Under the pieces are notes generated by a model. That model saw only the letters and a list, made by a program, of their open reading frames with translations, did not search any database and was not told the origin of the DNA. The position numbers and the translations under genes are program-made. From Bacteroidetes bacterium RIFCSPLOWO2_12_FULL_37_12 (GTDB lineage Bacteria > Bacteroidota > Bacteroidia > 2-12-FULL-37-12): a stretch of DNA of 64,000 bases. Below are positions 44,516 through 54,251 of the stretch, in pieces (position 1 is the first letter of the stretch; every line of letters begins with the position of its first letter). The stretch covers positions 203,572-267,571 of the forward strand of contig MEPC01000024.1 of assembly GCA_001769655.1 (NCBI GenBank). The letters are read 5' to 3'.

Positions 44516-45220
44516 ATGAACAATAAGAAAACAGCACTCGTCACCGGAGGTAACCGGGGCATTGGCTTGGAAATTTGCCGTCAATTGGCAGAAAAAGATA
44601 TGGATGTCATTTTATGCGCCCGCGATGCTAAAACCGGGAAATCAGCGGTTGAGCAATTGAAAAAAAACGGTTATACCGTTCATTTTTTCAAATTAGAAGT
44701 TACATCCGATAAAGATAGAAAATTACTTAAAAAATTCATAGAAAAAGATCTGGGAAAAATTGATATCCTTGTCAATAATGCAGGCATTTCCATTGACCGT
44801 GGAAAATTTGGTTATGAAATAGAAATGGAAACATTTGTAAAAACAATGGAAACAAATGTTTACGGTCCTTTAGCTTTAAGTCAGTTGGTAATTCCTTTTA
44901 TGAAAAAAAATAAATTTGGAAGAATAGTAAATATAAGCAGTGGCATGGGTGCCATTGATTCCTTATATAAAGGGTATCTTTCGTACAGGGTTTCGAAAAC
45001 CTGCCTGAATGCGATGACTATAATCCTGGCAGATGAATTACGGGGTACCAATATCTTAGTAAATGCGGCAGACCCGGGATGGGTTAAAACAGAAATGGGA
45101 GGACCCAGTGCACCCAGGTCAGTGGAAAAAGGAGCTGAGACAGCTGTTTTTCTTGCACAATTGCCTGACAAAGGACCTTCCGGAAAGTTTTTCAGAGACA
45201 AGTTGGTGGTTCCGTGGTAG
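44516..45220 (+). CDS. short-chain dehydrogenase/reductase
   Basis: A 234-residue classical SDR. The cofactor motif TGGNRGIGLEICRQLAEKDM is at the N-terminus, NNAG at about 87 (ILVNNAGIS), the catalytic Ser in RIVNISSGMG, and YxxxK in YLSYRVSKTCLNAM. After it DPGWVKTEMGGPSAP is a typical NADP(H)-enzyme loop like that of carbonyl reductases. The Arg pair in CARDA after strand 2 favours NADPH. The substrate is unknown. The hemerythrin gene follows 53 bases later. Confidence 0.93.
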   Translation: MNNKKTALVTGGNRGIGLEICRQLAEKDMDVILCARDAKTGKSAVEQLKKNGYTVHFFKLEVTSDKDRKLLKKFIEKDLGKIDILVNNAGISIDRGKFGYEIEMETFVKTMETNVYGPLALSQLVIPFMKKNKFGRIVNISSGMGAIDSLYKGYLSYRVSKTCLNAMTIILADELRGTNILVNAADPGWVKTEMGGPSAPRSVEKGAETAVFLAQLPDKGPSGKFFRDKLVVPW

Positions 45221-45273
45221 TCACTTACTCCGATACCCCTATACTCCCATACTCCCATACAAATTTTTACTTC

Positions 45274-45729
45274 ATGACGCGCCATCCCTCCCTACTCCCT
45301 CTCTCCAAAGACCATCATTTTGGTTTAATACTGGCACAAATGTTAAAAAAAGATGCTCCCATTTATCCTCATCTACCCGATACCTTAAAAGACAGAATCA
45401 CTTATTTTCATGCTTTTTTTGAAAAAGACCTGCTTCCCCATTTTGCAAAAGAGGAAATTATTTTTTCTTTTATAATTAAAAACCTACCTGAGCTTTCCGG
45501 TTTAGCAAGTGAGTTGTCACAGGAGCATGATTATATGAGAAAATTCCAACATATTACTTATGATATACGAAAGGAAGAAGAAATTAAAGTTCAGTTGAAT
45601 GAATTTGGGATAATGTTAGAAAAACATATTCGTAAAGAAGAAAGAGTGCTTTTTGAACAATTACAAAAAAAACTTTCGGAGGAACAATTGGGTGAAATCG
45701 GGAAGATGATAAAGGGATTTATTCCATAA
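45274..45729 (+). CDS. hemerythrin-like domain protein
   Basis: From the ATG at 45274 the protein has 151 residues; a start at 45214 would read through TATACCC-like repeat DNA (YSDTPILPYS). Four helices carry the iron ligands: HHFGL near residue 17, HAFFEKDLLPHFAKEE, SQEHDYMRK, and LEKHIRKEERVLFE. This is the usual H-HxxxE-H-HxxxE layout for a diiron site. Such proteins bind oxygen or repair iron-sulfur clusters after NO or oxidative stress. It ends overlapping the convergent T9SS gene by 11 bases. Confidence 0.85.
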   Translation: MTRHPSLLPLSKDHHFGLILAQMLKKDAPIYPHLPDTLKDRITYFHAFFEKDLLPHFAKEEIIFSFIIKNLPELSGLASELSQEHDYMRKFQHITYDIRKEEEIKVQLNEFGIMLEKHIRKEERVLFEQLQKKLSEEQLGEIGKMIKGFIP

Positions 45730-47317
45730 TGATTTTCTGCACTACAACTTTGTCCTCATTTTGCAATTTTATAAAATAAATACCTGAGGGTTGTCTTGAT
45801 AAATCAATGTCTATATTACTGAAAGAGTAAACGATTGAATTATAAATATTTTCACTGAGTACATTATAAATATTAATTTTAGTTTTTTGTATTGATCTTT
45901 GAGTATTGATAAATAGTGTAAACCTTCCATTATTTGATGGGTTGGGATAGATTGTAAATTCTTCATGCTGGGAAACTGGAATTGATATTTTTACTCCAAC
46001 GGGATTAGTATGAAAATATCGATATGAGCTGTCTCCATTAGTATAAGTTAAAGCACCGCTACCATTCCAATACTTATGCGAATAACTTTTCCTGAAATTA
46101 TTAACATCGTATGTATAAGTGAACTGCTCAAAGTTCCGCCAAAAGCTTCCGAACCATCTTTGAAATAATTCGCTGGTCTTATTATTATTAGCATCATAAG
46201 TATAAGTGGATTGTTTAGTGTTCTCCCAAGCACTATCTTTCCAGATTTGTTCTAATTTACTTGTCATATTGTTGTTGACATCATATATATTAGAATTTTG
46301 TTCATTGTTTACCCATGTACTTGTACTGTCATTCCATTTTTGATATAAATAAGTTGTCATATTATTATTAGTGTCGTAGGCATAAGTGGATTGACGAATG
46401 TTCACCCATGAACTTACACTGTCTACCCATATTTGTCTAAAGAAATTTATCATGTTATTATTGTTATCATAAGTAAAAGTGGATTGAAAGTAGTTAACCC
46501 ATACGCTATCTTTCCAGTTTTGATATAATTCACTTGTCTTATTATTATTATTATTATCGTAGATATTAGTGGATTGCTGAATGTACTTCCAAGTACTGGA
46601 TGTGTCGTTCCATGTTTGACTTAAGTAATTTGTCATATTATTATTTGCATCGTAGGTATAAGTTAGTTTATATGAGTTCACCCATACGCTATCTTTCCAG
46701 TTTTGATATAATTCACTTGTCAGATTATTATTGTTATCGTAGGTAAAATGAGCAAATTGAGAAATGTTTGACCATGAGCTATCAATCCATTCCTGATGTA
46801 AGTAACCTGTCATATTATTATTTATATCGTAAGTATAAGTGGATTGATAGGAGTTCACCCAGATACTTGCGCTGTCATTCCATAGTTGACTTAAGTCACT
46901 TGTCATATTATTATTTGAATCGTAGGTATAAGTTAGTAGATATGAGTTCACCCAAGTATTTATTATGTTATTCCATGATTGAAATAAGTAACTGGTATTA
47001 TTGTTATTGGTATTGTAAATATAATTAATTGCTTTTTCATAAGGATTTATTTCCCATGCATTGGTCAGCGTGTCCCATTTCCATTTTAACACACTGTCCA
47101 TTATCATAATTGATGATTGTGGCATGCGGCTAACCCTTTTCGAAGCAAATATTTCTAAGATGTCACACATTTTTTGTCTGCAATTTACTATACTGTGACA
47201 TTTAGCAACTTCCGATTTATTGGATATTTGATATTGCCTATCAGCTAAGGATTGACTATCTTGGGCAAAAGCATTCATTGATAATGCAGTTGCTAAAAAG
47301 AAAATTGATTTTTTCAT
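45719..47317 (-). CDS. T9SS-sorted protein with Asn-rich repeats
   Basis: A 532-residue exported protein: signal peptide (about 1-18), about eleven repeats of roughly 31-35 residues with the core STYTYDANNNMTS-L-Q-WNDS-W-N, and a C-terminal T9SS domain (FTIYPNPSNNGRF, INIYNVLSENIYN, PSGIYFIKLQ). The YTYDANNN pattern resembles the YD-type repeats of RHS proteins but lacks a core Rhs peptidase. The repeats are conserved at DNA level, so their number may vary. The product is likely on the cell surface. Function is unknown. Confidence 0.8.
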   Translation of the reverse strand: MKKSIFFLATALSMNAFAQDSQSLADRQYQISNKSEVAKCHSIVNCRQKMCDILEIFASKRVSRMPQSSIMIMDSVLKWKWDTLTNAWEINPYEKAINYIYNTNNNNTSYLFQSWNNIINTWVNSYLLTYTYDSNNNMTSDLSQLWNDSASIWVNSYQSTYTYDINNNMTGYLHQEWIDSSWSNISQFAHFTYDNNNNLTSELYQNWKDSVWVNSYKLTYTYDANNNMTNYLSQTWNDTSSTWKYIQQSTNIYDNNNNNKTSELYQNWKDSVWVNYFQSTFTYDNNNNMINFFRQIWVDSVSSWVNIRQSTYAYDTNNNMTTYLYQKWNDSTSTWVNNEQNSNIYDVNNNMTSKLEQIWKDSAWENTKQSTYTYDANNNKTSELFQRWFGSFWRNFEQFTYTYDVNNFRKSYSHKYWNGSGALTYTNGDSSYRYFHTNPVGVKISIPVSQHEEFTIYPNPSNNGRFTLFINTQRSIQKTKINIYNVLSENIYNSIVYSFSNIDIDLSRQPSGIYFIKLQNEDKVVVQKIIME

Positions 47318-47368
47318 GATTTACTATATTTTCAAACTCCAGTTAAATTTACTATGAAATTTATACGT

Positions 47369-47514
47369 ATTCCGAACGAAGCGCCGGATAGCGCCGTGGG
47401 GTGAGGAATTTCTTTATACTTCAAAGCGTCCCCTCACCTCTCACCCCCCTGTCCCCTCAAACGACACTGTCATTCCGAACGAAGCGTTGGGTAGCGGAGT
47501 GGAGTGAGGAATCT
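47369..47514. repeat. two copies of an ATTCCGAACGAAGCG-type repeat
   Basis: Copies at 47369-47412 and 47472-47514 begin ATTCCGAACGAAGCG and end GTGAGGAAT, with variable centres. Each has a GC content above the surrounding AT-rich sequence. They lie between two T9SS genes, and I know similar words (CATTCCGAACGAAG...GAGGAATC) as dispersed repeats in Bacteroidota. Confidence 0.6.
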
Positions 47515-47535
47515 GTAAAACTTCAAATCGCCCCA

Positions 47536-49308
47536 TCACATCTTCACCACTTTCCCAAACCCCGAATTTCCCGCTTTACCTTTAACCCTGTAAAAATAAA
47601 TACCCTGCGGTAAAAACGAAACATTTATTTTATGAACGAATGTATTTTTATTCTCAGTGACACTTTTCCCAAACTCAAATTCAACTAACTTTTTTCCGGT
47701 GACATCAAACATATTTAAACGGATGGGTTCATTGGCATTTGATTCAACCTGAATTACATCATACATGGGATTCGGCGTAATCTTAATAAGAGAGGGTGGA
47801 TTTTCCATTTCATTTTTTGCTATTGCCGTACGAAAAATAGTTATCGTTTGCCTAAGCGTATCCCACTCCCCGCAAGCACCCGCTAAGAGTGTGATAGTAT
47901 AAGTTCCCGTATCTGCATAAACATGCGAAAACGTATCCGGCGGCGACTTGCGTATCCAGAGCCAGGATTTATCCCAATCATACACCAAGGAATCTCCATC
48001 GCCGAAATACCATTTGAAATTTACTGCACTGTCACTTTTGTTTTCAAATTTAACTTTCATTTCATTGGGAGAAATATTAAATTTTGTTATTGGCGGACCG
48101 GCGAACCCGGCGCAGTTGGTTTTGATAAAGATAACGTTGGAATTGAATGATGTTTCGGTGCGACCGGTAATTATAAAACCACCATCGCTACAGGTATCAA
48201 AATCGTATCCGTAATCATTGTATCCAATATTTCCATACATACGCCTCCATAATTCAACACCCCCCGTGTCTATTTTCGAGATTAGTACTTCCCGGCTATA
48301 TGTGATTCCTGTATCAATTGAACCGACAATAATATAGCTCATATCTGTTAACTGCAAGACCTTATTCGGAGCGCTTTGAAACCAAAGGGTACTGTTATCT
48401 TTTAAAATTGTAGCCCATTCTTTATCTCCATTTGCATTTAATTTTAAGATATATGTATTATTTGGTACAGATTCAAACTCACCGGTTTTACCTGCAAACA
48501 CATATCCCCCATCAGTAGTAATTCTAAAATTTGAAACATAAGTCACGGGCTCAACCGTAAATTTTTTATCCAGAATTATATTTCTGTTCTTATCCATTTT
48601 TACCAGCCAACCCTGTCCTTTATCAAATAAATATCCAAAAAGACCTCCAAAAACAAATCCGCCGTCAGAACTTTGTTCAACCCAGACAAACACATCATTT
48701 CGCCCATAATCTCCTAAGGTAGTATCCCACTCTACATTCCCAATAGAATCAATTTTAATTACATTGGCATCCCAGTAACCCGAGGAATCTTCCCAGAATC
48801 CTGCCAAAATATAACCTCCGTCAAAAGTAGGTTTTATGCTTCTGGAACCATTGTCAGAAGTAGTGTCACCGAGTATTTTTTCCCAAACCAATTTTCCTTT
48901 AAAGTCAAATAGAGTGACGAAACTATCCCATTTATTAGTTGAGCGAGTTTGGTAATGCCCTGTAGTTATATAATGATTTTGAATATGAGAAAATTGCAAA
49001 TCCTTAATTCCCACACTACTATTTGTATCAATATAAGTAGAGTCAAGTAAAATTTTATTATATTTGTCAAGATGAATTAATTGATTATCTCCATCATTAT
49101 TTACAAATTTGTTGGAACCAATAATGTAACTACTATCCTGATGCTGTTTCACTACTATTCCGTTGATTGACCAAGGAGGTGATACCGTCATAACTTTATA
49201 AAAATATTTCTCAGATTGAGAAAAAACATTTAGTTTTAACAAGAGTAAAATATTTAAAAAGAAGAATCTGAGCATTTTGTATGAAATTGAAAAGGGAATA
49301 TATTCCAT
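47536..49308 (-). CDS. T9SS-sorted protein with beta-propeller-like repeats and a PKD domain
   Basis: The 590 residues comprise a signal peptide (about 9-30), a region of about 45-residue repeats with DGGYILAGFWEDSS or DGGFVFGGLFG and VIKIDSIGNVEWDTT, which match delta-60/SBBP-type propeller blades, a PKD domain at about 405-500 (VKFENKSDSAVNFKWYFGDGD, then YADTGTYTITLLAG), and the T9SS sorting domain (KITPNPMYDVIQV, MFDVTGKKLVEF, LPQGIYFYRV). The layout is typical of surface-exported, possibly adhesive proteins. No catalytic motif is seen. Confidence 0.85.
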   Translation of the reverse strand: MEYIPFSISYKMLRFFFLNILLLLKLNVFSQSEKYFYKVMTVSPPWSINGIVVKQHQDSSYIIGSNKFVNNDGDNQLIHLDKYNKILLDSTYIDTNSSVGIKDLQFSHIQNHYITTGHYQTRSTNKWDSFVTLFDFKGKLVWEKILGDTTSDNGSRSIKPTFDGGYILAGFWEDSSGYWDANVIKIDSIGNVEWDTTLGDYGRNDVFVWVEQSSDGGFVFGGLFGYLFDKGQGWLVKMDKNRNIILDKKFTVEPVTYVSNFRITTDGGYVFAGKTGEFESVPNNTYILKLNANGDKEWATILKDNSTLWFQSAPNKVLQLTDMSYIIVGSIDTGITYSREVLISKIDTGGVELWRRMYGNIGYNDYGYDFDTCSDGGFIITGRTETSFNSNVIFIKTNCAGFAGPPITKFNISPNEMKVKFENKSDSAVNFKWYFGDGDSLVYDWDKSWLWIRKSPPDTFSHVYADTGTYTITLLAGACGEWDTLRQTITIFRTAIAKNEMENPPSLIKITPNPMYDVIQVESNANEPIRLNMFDVTGKKLVEFEFGKSVTENKNTFVHKINVSFLPQGIYFYRVKGKAGNSGFGKVVKM

Positions 49309-49335
49309 AAAGAATACTATTCCCTTCGGTTAAAT

Positions 49336-52300
49336 TTATTTTACTACAATAATTTTTTGGAAAGAGATGGGTTTTCCGTCAGCGAGGAATGAACATAGAT
49401 ATGTGCCGTTTTTCAAATCAGAAAAGTTGATGTATAATTCATGTTGATTTGGATTCAACGGAAAACTTTTTAGTTTTTTTCCTAATAGGTCAAAAAATCT
49501 AACCTCAAGTGAAATATTATATTCGTTAGCAGAATATTGAATTTTTGCTGTATGATTTAATGGATTCGGAATAATTTCGTAATGAATTAAATTCTTATCA
49601 TTTTCTAAACTCTCATTTGCCTTATTACCCGATTTCCTTAATGCGGTTTCGCAATCATTCACCATTTCGCAAGTAACCGGGAAATGTTCTCCTGTTAAAA
49701 AGCTTAAAACTGCCTGTGCATTTGTATTTAATGTGGTTGTATTATCGTAGGCAAGAGTTCTTATAAATTGCAACTGGTTTGTATCCAAATCCTGAAATGT
49801 TTTACCTTGTTCTGCAAGGTCGCACACTAGGGAATGGAACTGAACAAAACAAGTATTCTCAAAATTGTCAACAGGAATGGAACTCATTTCAAGACGCGCT
49901 TCTAAAAATTTATTGTTATTGATTAAAGCAGGAATTAAAATCTTTTTTGATTCAAGAGTATTTATAGCTTGCAGAAAAGGTATGATTTCATTTTCTTTTT
50001 GTTGAGGCATAAGAAGTGATAATAATTCACTTAATAATTTTGCTCTTTCTATTGCGTCTTTTGTGTTTGGAATAAGATTCCTTAAAGTTTGTTCGTTATG
50101 TGGCGGTTGTAATAGTAAATCTGCACAATAATTGTCTGAAGTTGAACCTGTGGGGCAACCCGTAACAGTTACTCCAGAAGAGAAAACATCCGGATTCACA
50201 CTATTGTCTCCATTATTGAAGGTTTCATTATCATAAACATAAAAAACTGTTTGAGAAGGGTAATCATTGAAAATGTCAAAAACATCGCTACTGGTTACAT
50301 TAAAATGATTACCTGCGGGAAAATCTGATTCAAGATTCTCACATATACCTTGCGGTTGCAAAATTCCAACAGCAGTTGCATCATTAGTAGGATATTTGTA
50401 AATATTGAAGCCATAAAACTTGTAATCACTCAAGGTGTTACAATGTACTAAAATGCCACTGTTATTTCCTCCCATATTTATTGCTTGCCGTGAACTTGAT
50501 ATGTTATTTTTATGGACCCAACCAGTGAACGTTGAATTAGTATTAAGTACCACTATACCTGATTTATAAGAATCAATGTTATTATATAATACATGGGAAC
50601 CGGTACAGTTTTCAAGCAGGATACCTACCGTTTCGGATGTCTGAGTGTCGTGGATAAAATTATGTGTAACCACGCTACCTATACAGTTCTTAATAAAAAC
50701 GGCGGTTTCCATAATACGTGTGAATGTGTTTTGATCAAAACCATTTTCAATAGAACCGGGATACATAAGGGTATTTTCAACGGAAATACCTCTATGGACA
50801 TTGTCAAATCTGTTATTTACAACATCATACGTGCTGTTGGTGCTACGAATTGCCGTAGTTGTGTTTGAATTATTTTCTGGGCTGTTATAAAAATCATTGT
50901 CTAAAATAAACCCTAAATTAGGATTGGAATCAGCCGGTAGATAAGAAAATAATAGTTCAATAAATACGGAACTTCTCGCATTGTTTCCGTATCTTGTTAC
51001 ATCCCTAAGGGGCGCATCACAATAAAAAAAGCATTTTGTAATTAAAGGAAGAAGGGATAAATTAACATGGTTCATGTTTAAGTTGTTAATTACAACGGCT
51101 TTATTATTGTTTCTGAACATAGTACCAGAATTTGCTTTAATAACGCCGCTTGTAGTCACACCGGTATGGGCATGTTCAATAATTGTATTGTTCTTTAAAT
51201 TTATTGCACCGCGCTTTTTGTTGGGTGGTTCCTGATTTGTTCCTTCCCTTTTTTCGTATCCATTTACCTGAATCCCCTGCCACATGCAAGTACCCACCGC
51301 ACTCAATAGAGGACCATTTAAATTTAAAGTTCCACCGTTCTGTTTTTCAGTTGCACCCTTCACGATGACACTTGAATTAGGGGAGAAATATAGTTGTAAC
51401 CCGTTTATAGTTAAACTTGCTCCATGATTTATGATAATATTGCCTTCAAAGTTAACGGATGTATTGCCGGTCCAGGTTGTGTTTGAATAAATAGTAATAT
51501 TTCCATCAGCATCCGCATTCGTTCCCTGTATGCTAGTAGAATAATTTATTACATTATTATCGCAAGGACACGGGGCTACTACTTTAAAAACAGGAACAGA
51601 ACTACAACCCGATTTAGTTGCTGTTACATTAATAGAACCACCGGATAGAGAATTCCACGAAACACTGATAGATGTAAAAGTTCCCGGTAAAAATGAAAAC
51701 GTTCCACCGTACACCAACCATTGATAACTTACACCTGCCTGAGGGTTATTTATACTATAAGTGGCATTTAACCCGCCGCAGGTATTATCAGAACCATCTA
51801 TTACAGGGGTTGCCGGAATTGAATTAACAATAATTCCTACGCTACTTGTATTAGTACAACCCGATGTGTTAGTCGCTGTTACAGAATAGGAAGTAGAATT
51901 TGCAGGAGTAACAGTAATAGCTGATGTTGTTGCACCGGTTGACCATACATAATATTTGGGGGCGACTATACTTGCAGTAATCGTGGCGCTGGAACCCTGA
52001 CAGATAGTTGTACCAGTACTTGTAGTAAATGAAATTGTTGGTTTAGAATTAACTGTAATAGAAGTTGATGCAGTGTTTGTACAACCTGATGTATTAGTAA
52101 CAGTTACTGAATAACTGGAGGGATTAACATTGGGAGAAACAGTAATTGCTGAAGTTGTTGCACCGGTTGACCATAAATAATATTTGGGTGCGACTATACT
52201 TGCAGTAATTGTAGCGCTGGAACCCTGACATATAGTTGAACTTGGGGTTGTGGTGAATGAAACTGTAGGTTTGGGAATCACCGTAACCGTTACGCTACTA

Positions 52301-53655
52301 GTATTTGTACAACCCTCCGTGTCAGTAGCTGTTACCGAATATGAGGAGGAACTTGTCGGAAAAACCGTTATTGCTGTATTAATTTCACCGGTTGACCACG
52401 AATATTGGGTGGCTGTTCCACTTGCAGTAATCGTGGCATAAGATTCCTGACAGATAGTTGCACTTGGAGTTGCTGTGAGTGTAATTGTTGGTTTGGAATT
52501 AACAGTAATAGTAGCCGATGCAGTGTTTTTACAACCTGCTAAATCAGTAGCCGTTACCGAATAATCGGAGGAATTTGTCGGAAAAACCGTTATGGCTGAA
52601 TAGATTTCACCGGTTGACCATGAATAATATTGCGGGGTTGCCCCACTTGTAATAATCTTAGCGCTTGATCCCTGACAGATTGTTGCACTACTTGGTGTTG
52701 TAGTGAGAGTGATTACAGGTAAAGGAAACACAATAATATTTAGTTTTCCTGATGTTCTTATGAATGTCCCGGTACTTGAACTTATTTGCACCTCAATGGC
52801 GTAAACTCCAGATACTAAGGAGGAAAAAAAGTATGATCGTCGTGATGTTGAAAGAGGTGTAGGACCATATATTAAATTATCGTTGATATACCAACTTACT
52901 TTATAGTTAAGACCAATGTATTCAGCTAAATTTTTATCATCCATAGTAACCTCAAAACTATTTACAACTCCAACACACACTTCCCCTATAGTACAGCTGG
53001 TATTACTACATTGCGTAGAATTAGGATTGTTTGTTTCCGAACACGAAGGAACAGAGCTGTTAGATTCGTTTGTTTTGATTTTCCCTGAAAAAGAATTTCC
53101 TGTAGAAGAGTTTTTTATCCATATCCCTTCACATGGAGCCGTCACATCCCTCCTCAAACACATCACAAACTTCTCCGGTGTCCTCACCTCCCGCACTAAT
53201 TTCAGTTTGTAATTTACTCCATGTTCCACCCTTGCAAGAACAATATGTTTCTCATTCTCCAAACGTCCGATGTGTTCCTTTTTTATTTCTTCCAGATCAG
53301 GGCATCCGCCTCGCTCTTTAAACAAAACCACTTCGGTTAATTCGTTCACCGGGTTTTGTGCGCCGGGCGATAATTTCAGTGACACTTCAGTGCCAGAACC
53401 CTGAAACTCAAACCACATTTCTTTTTCTTTAATTTCAAATTCCCTATTGTTGCAGGTTTGTGCCGGCAGAGGTATGATGACTGCTTTTCCGCAACCGGTG
53501 CCATCGCGCAGTTGGGCAAAAGTTTTTTCTTTGATTCCGAACATTAGTAGGATGATAAATAAAATGTAATTGGTAAGCTGGCAACGATGTTTAGGTATTG
53601 TATTGTATTGTATTGTATTGTGCGCCGAGGCGCAAGTGATACCTGTGGTTTTCAT
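49336..53655 (-). CDS. large T9SS-sorted adhesin-like protein
   Basis: At 1439 residues the largest gene here. It has a hydrophobic signal (NYILFIILLMFGI, about 31-43), a mature N-terminal part with several Cys, four Ig-like repeats of about 75-80 residues (TICQGSSATITAS, YSVTATNTSGCTNT) and a PKD-like domain at about 380-700, a right-handed beta-helix region about 700-1130 with many short turns (VVKGATEKQNGGTLNLNGP), a helical part, and a T9SS sorting domain (YEIIPNPLNHTAKI, FFDLLGKKLKSF, NGTYLCSFL). The start ATG is followed by a CAATA array (53596-53620) before the signal. The sum suggests a surface adhesin or polysaccharide-binding protein. Confidence 0.85.
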   Translation of the reverse strand: MKTTGITCASAHNTIQYNTIPKHRCQLTNYILFIILLMFGIKEKTFAQLRDGTGCGKAVIIPLPAQTCNNREFEIKEKEMWFEFQGSGTEVSLKLSPGAQNPVNELTEVVLFKERGGCPDLEEIKKEHIGRLENEKHIVLARVEHGVNYKLKLVREVRTPEKFVMCLRRDVTAPCEGIWIKNSSTGNSFSGKIKTNESNSSVPSCSETNNPNSTQCSNTSCTIGEVCVGVVNSFEVTMDDKNLAEYIGLNYKVSWYINDNLIYGPTPLSTSRRSYFFSSLVSGVYAIEVQISSSTGTFIRTSGKLNIIVFPLPVITLTTTPSSATICQGSSAKIITSGATPQYYSWSTGEIYSAITVFPTNSSDYSVTATDLAGCKNTASATITVNSKPTITLTATPSATICQESYATITASGTATQYSWSTGEINTAITVFPTSSSSYSVTATDTEGCTNTSSVTVTVIPKPTVSFTTTPSSTICQGSSATITASIVAPKYYLWSTGATTSAITVSPNVNPSSYSVTVTNTSGCTNTASTSITVNSKPTISFTTSTGTTICQGSSATITASIVAPKYYVWSTGATTSAITVTPANSTSYSVTATNTSGCTNTSSVGIIVNSIPATPVIDGSDNTCGGLNATYSINNPQAGVSYQWLVYGGTFSFLPGTFTSISVSWNSLSGGSINVTATKSGCSSVPVFKVVAPCPCDNNVINYSTSIQGTNADADGNITIYSNTTWTGNTSVNFEGNIIINHGASLTINGLQLYFSPNSSVIVKGATEKQNGGTLNLNGPLLSAVGTCMWQGIQVNGYEKREGTNQEPPNKKRGAINLKNNTIIEHAHTGVTTSGVIKANSGTMFRNNNKAVVINNLNMNHVNLSLLPLITKCFFYCDAPLRDVTRYGNNARSSVFIELLFSYLPADSNPNLGFILDNDFYNSPENNSNTTTAIRSTNSTYDVVNNRFDNVHRGISVENTLMYPGSIENGFDQNTFTRIMETAVFIKNCIGSVVTHNFIHDTQTSETVGILLENCTGSHVLYNNIDSYKSGIVVLNTNSTFTGWVHKNNISSSRQAINMGGNNSGILVHCNTLSDYKFYGFNIYKYPTNDATAVGILQPQGICENLESDFPAGNHFNVTSSDVFDIFNDYPSQTVFYVYDNETFNNGDNSVNPDVFSSGVTVTGCPTGSTSDNYCADLLLQPPHNEQTLRNLIPNTKDAIERAKLLSELLSLLMPQQKENEIIPFLQAINTLESKKILIPALINNNKFLEARLEMSSIPVDNFENTCFVQFHSLVCDLAEQGKTFQDLDTNQLQFIRTLAYDNTTTLNTNAQAVLSFLTGEHFPVTCEMVNDCETALRKSGNKANESLENDKNLIHYEIIPNPLNHTAKIQYSANEYNISLEVRFFDLLGKKLKSFPLNPNQHELYINFSDLKNGTYLCSFLADGKPISFQKIIVVK
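53596..53620. repeat. five-copy TATTG (CAATA) microsatellite inside the adhesin start
   Basis: Five perfect copies of TATTG lie between the ATG of the 1439-residue gene and its signal-peptide core. In the coding sense they read HNTIQYNTI. Because the unit is five bases, each gain or loss changes the frame, so the array could switch the gene on and off. Confidence 0.85.
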
Positions 53656-53787
53656 GGTTTTAAGGGTTTGGGTTAAAATGATAAAAGTTGTATCGCTGTG
53701 TTTTTTTTACCAAGAAAATAAAAAGAGGAAACCAAATATACAACATTAATTATTAAAAAACAAGGGGGTGTTAAAAAAAATATTTCC

Positions 53788-54192
53788 TTACCTCTTCGTA
53801 CACACAGCATCCAACACTTCAATCGATCCATTTTGGTGATCAATCTGGTAGTTTAGGTTTAAAACGCGGTTATTTAATGAACCATAACCGGAAATGAGAA
53901 GGGTAGAGTATGCCTGTGTTGGCATGGTAATTTTGTTTCCAAGAACCACAGCAAATGCACTGATACCTGCGTTATAAAAATTAGAAATCACAATGGTAGT
54001 GTCATCGGCTTTTGAAAGTGCCACTTCAATAACAAAGGTGGTCGTTACATTCATATCACGGCTAAATTCAGATACATTATAAGTGCCTGTATATTGTGTG
54101 CGTGGGTCGTAGGGTTCCGGGTCATGCGAGGAGCAGGAGGGAAAGATAAATGTAAAAAAGACCAGCGTTAAGAATAGGGTAAGGGTTCTCAT
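53788..54192 (-). CDS. small lipoprotein of unknown function
   Basis: Starting at the ATG at 54192, the protein is 134 residues; the upstream start at 54222 would make an unlikely N-terminus. A lipoprotein signal ends at IFPSC (Cys about 19). The mature part, YTGTYNVSEFSRDMNVTTTF and on, has short beta strands like a lipocalin-like or calycin-type Bacteroidota lipoprotein family. No catalytic residue pattern is recognised. Confidence 0.75.
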   Translation of the reverse strand: MRTLTLFLTLVFFTFIFPSCSSHDPEPYDPRTQYTGTYNVSEFSRDMNVTTTFVIEVALSKADDTTIVISNFYNAGISAFAVVLGNKITMPTQAYSTLLISGYGSLNNRVLNLNYQIDHQNGSIEVLDAVCTKR

Positions 54193-54251
54193 GATAAAGC
54201 ACGGGTACAAATATAAAGCCAAAAATTATAATTATTTCAATGTCCGGAAAA

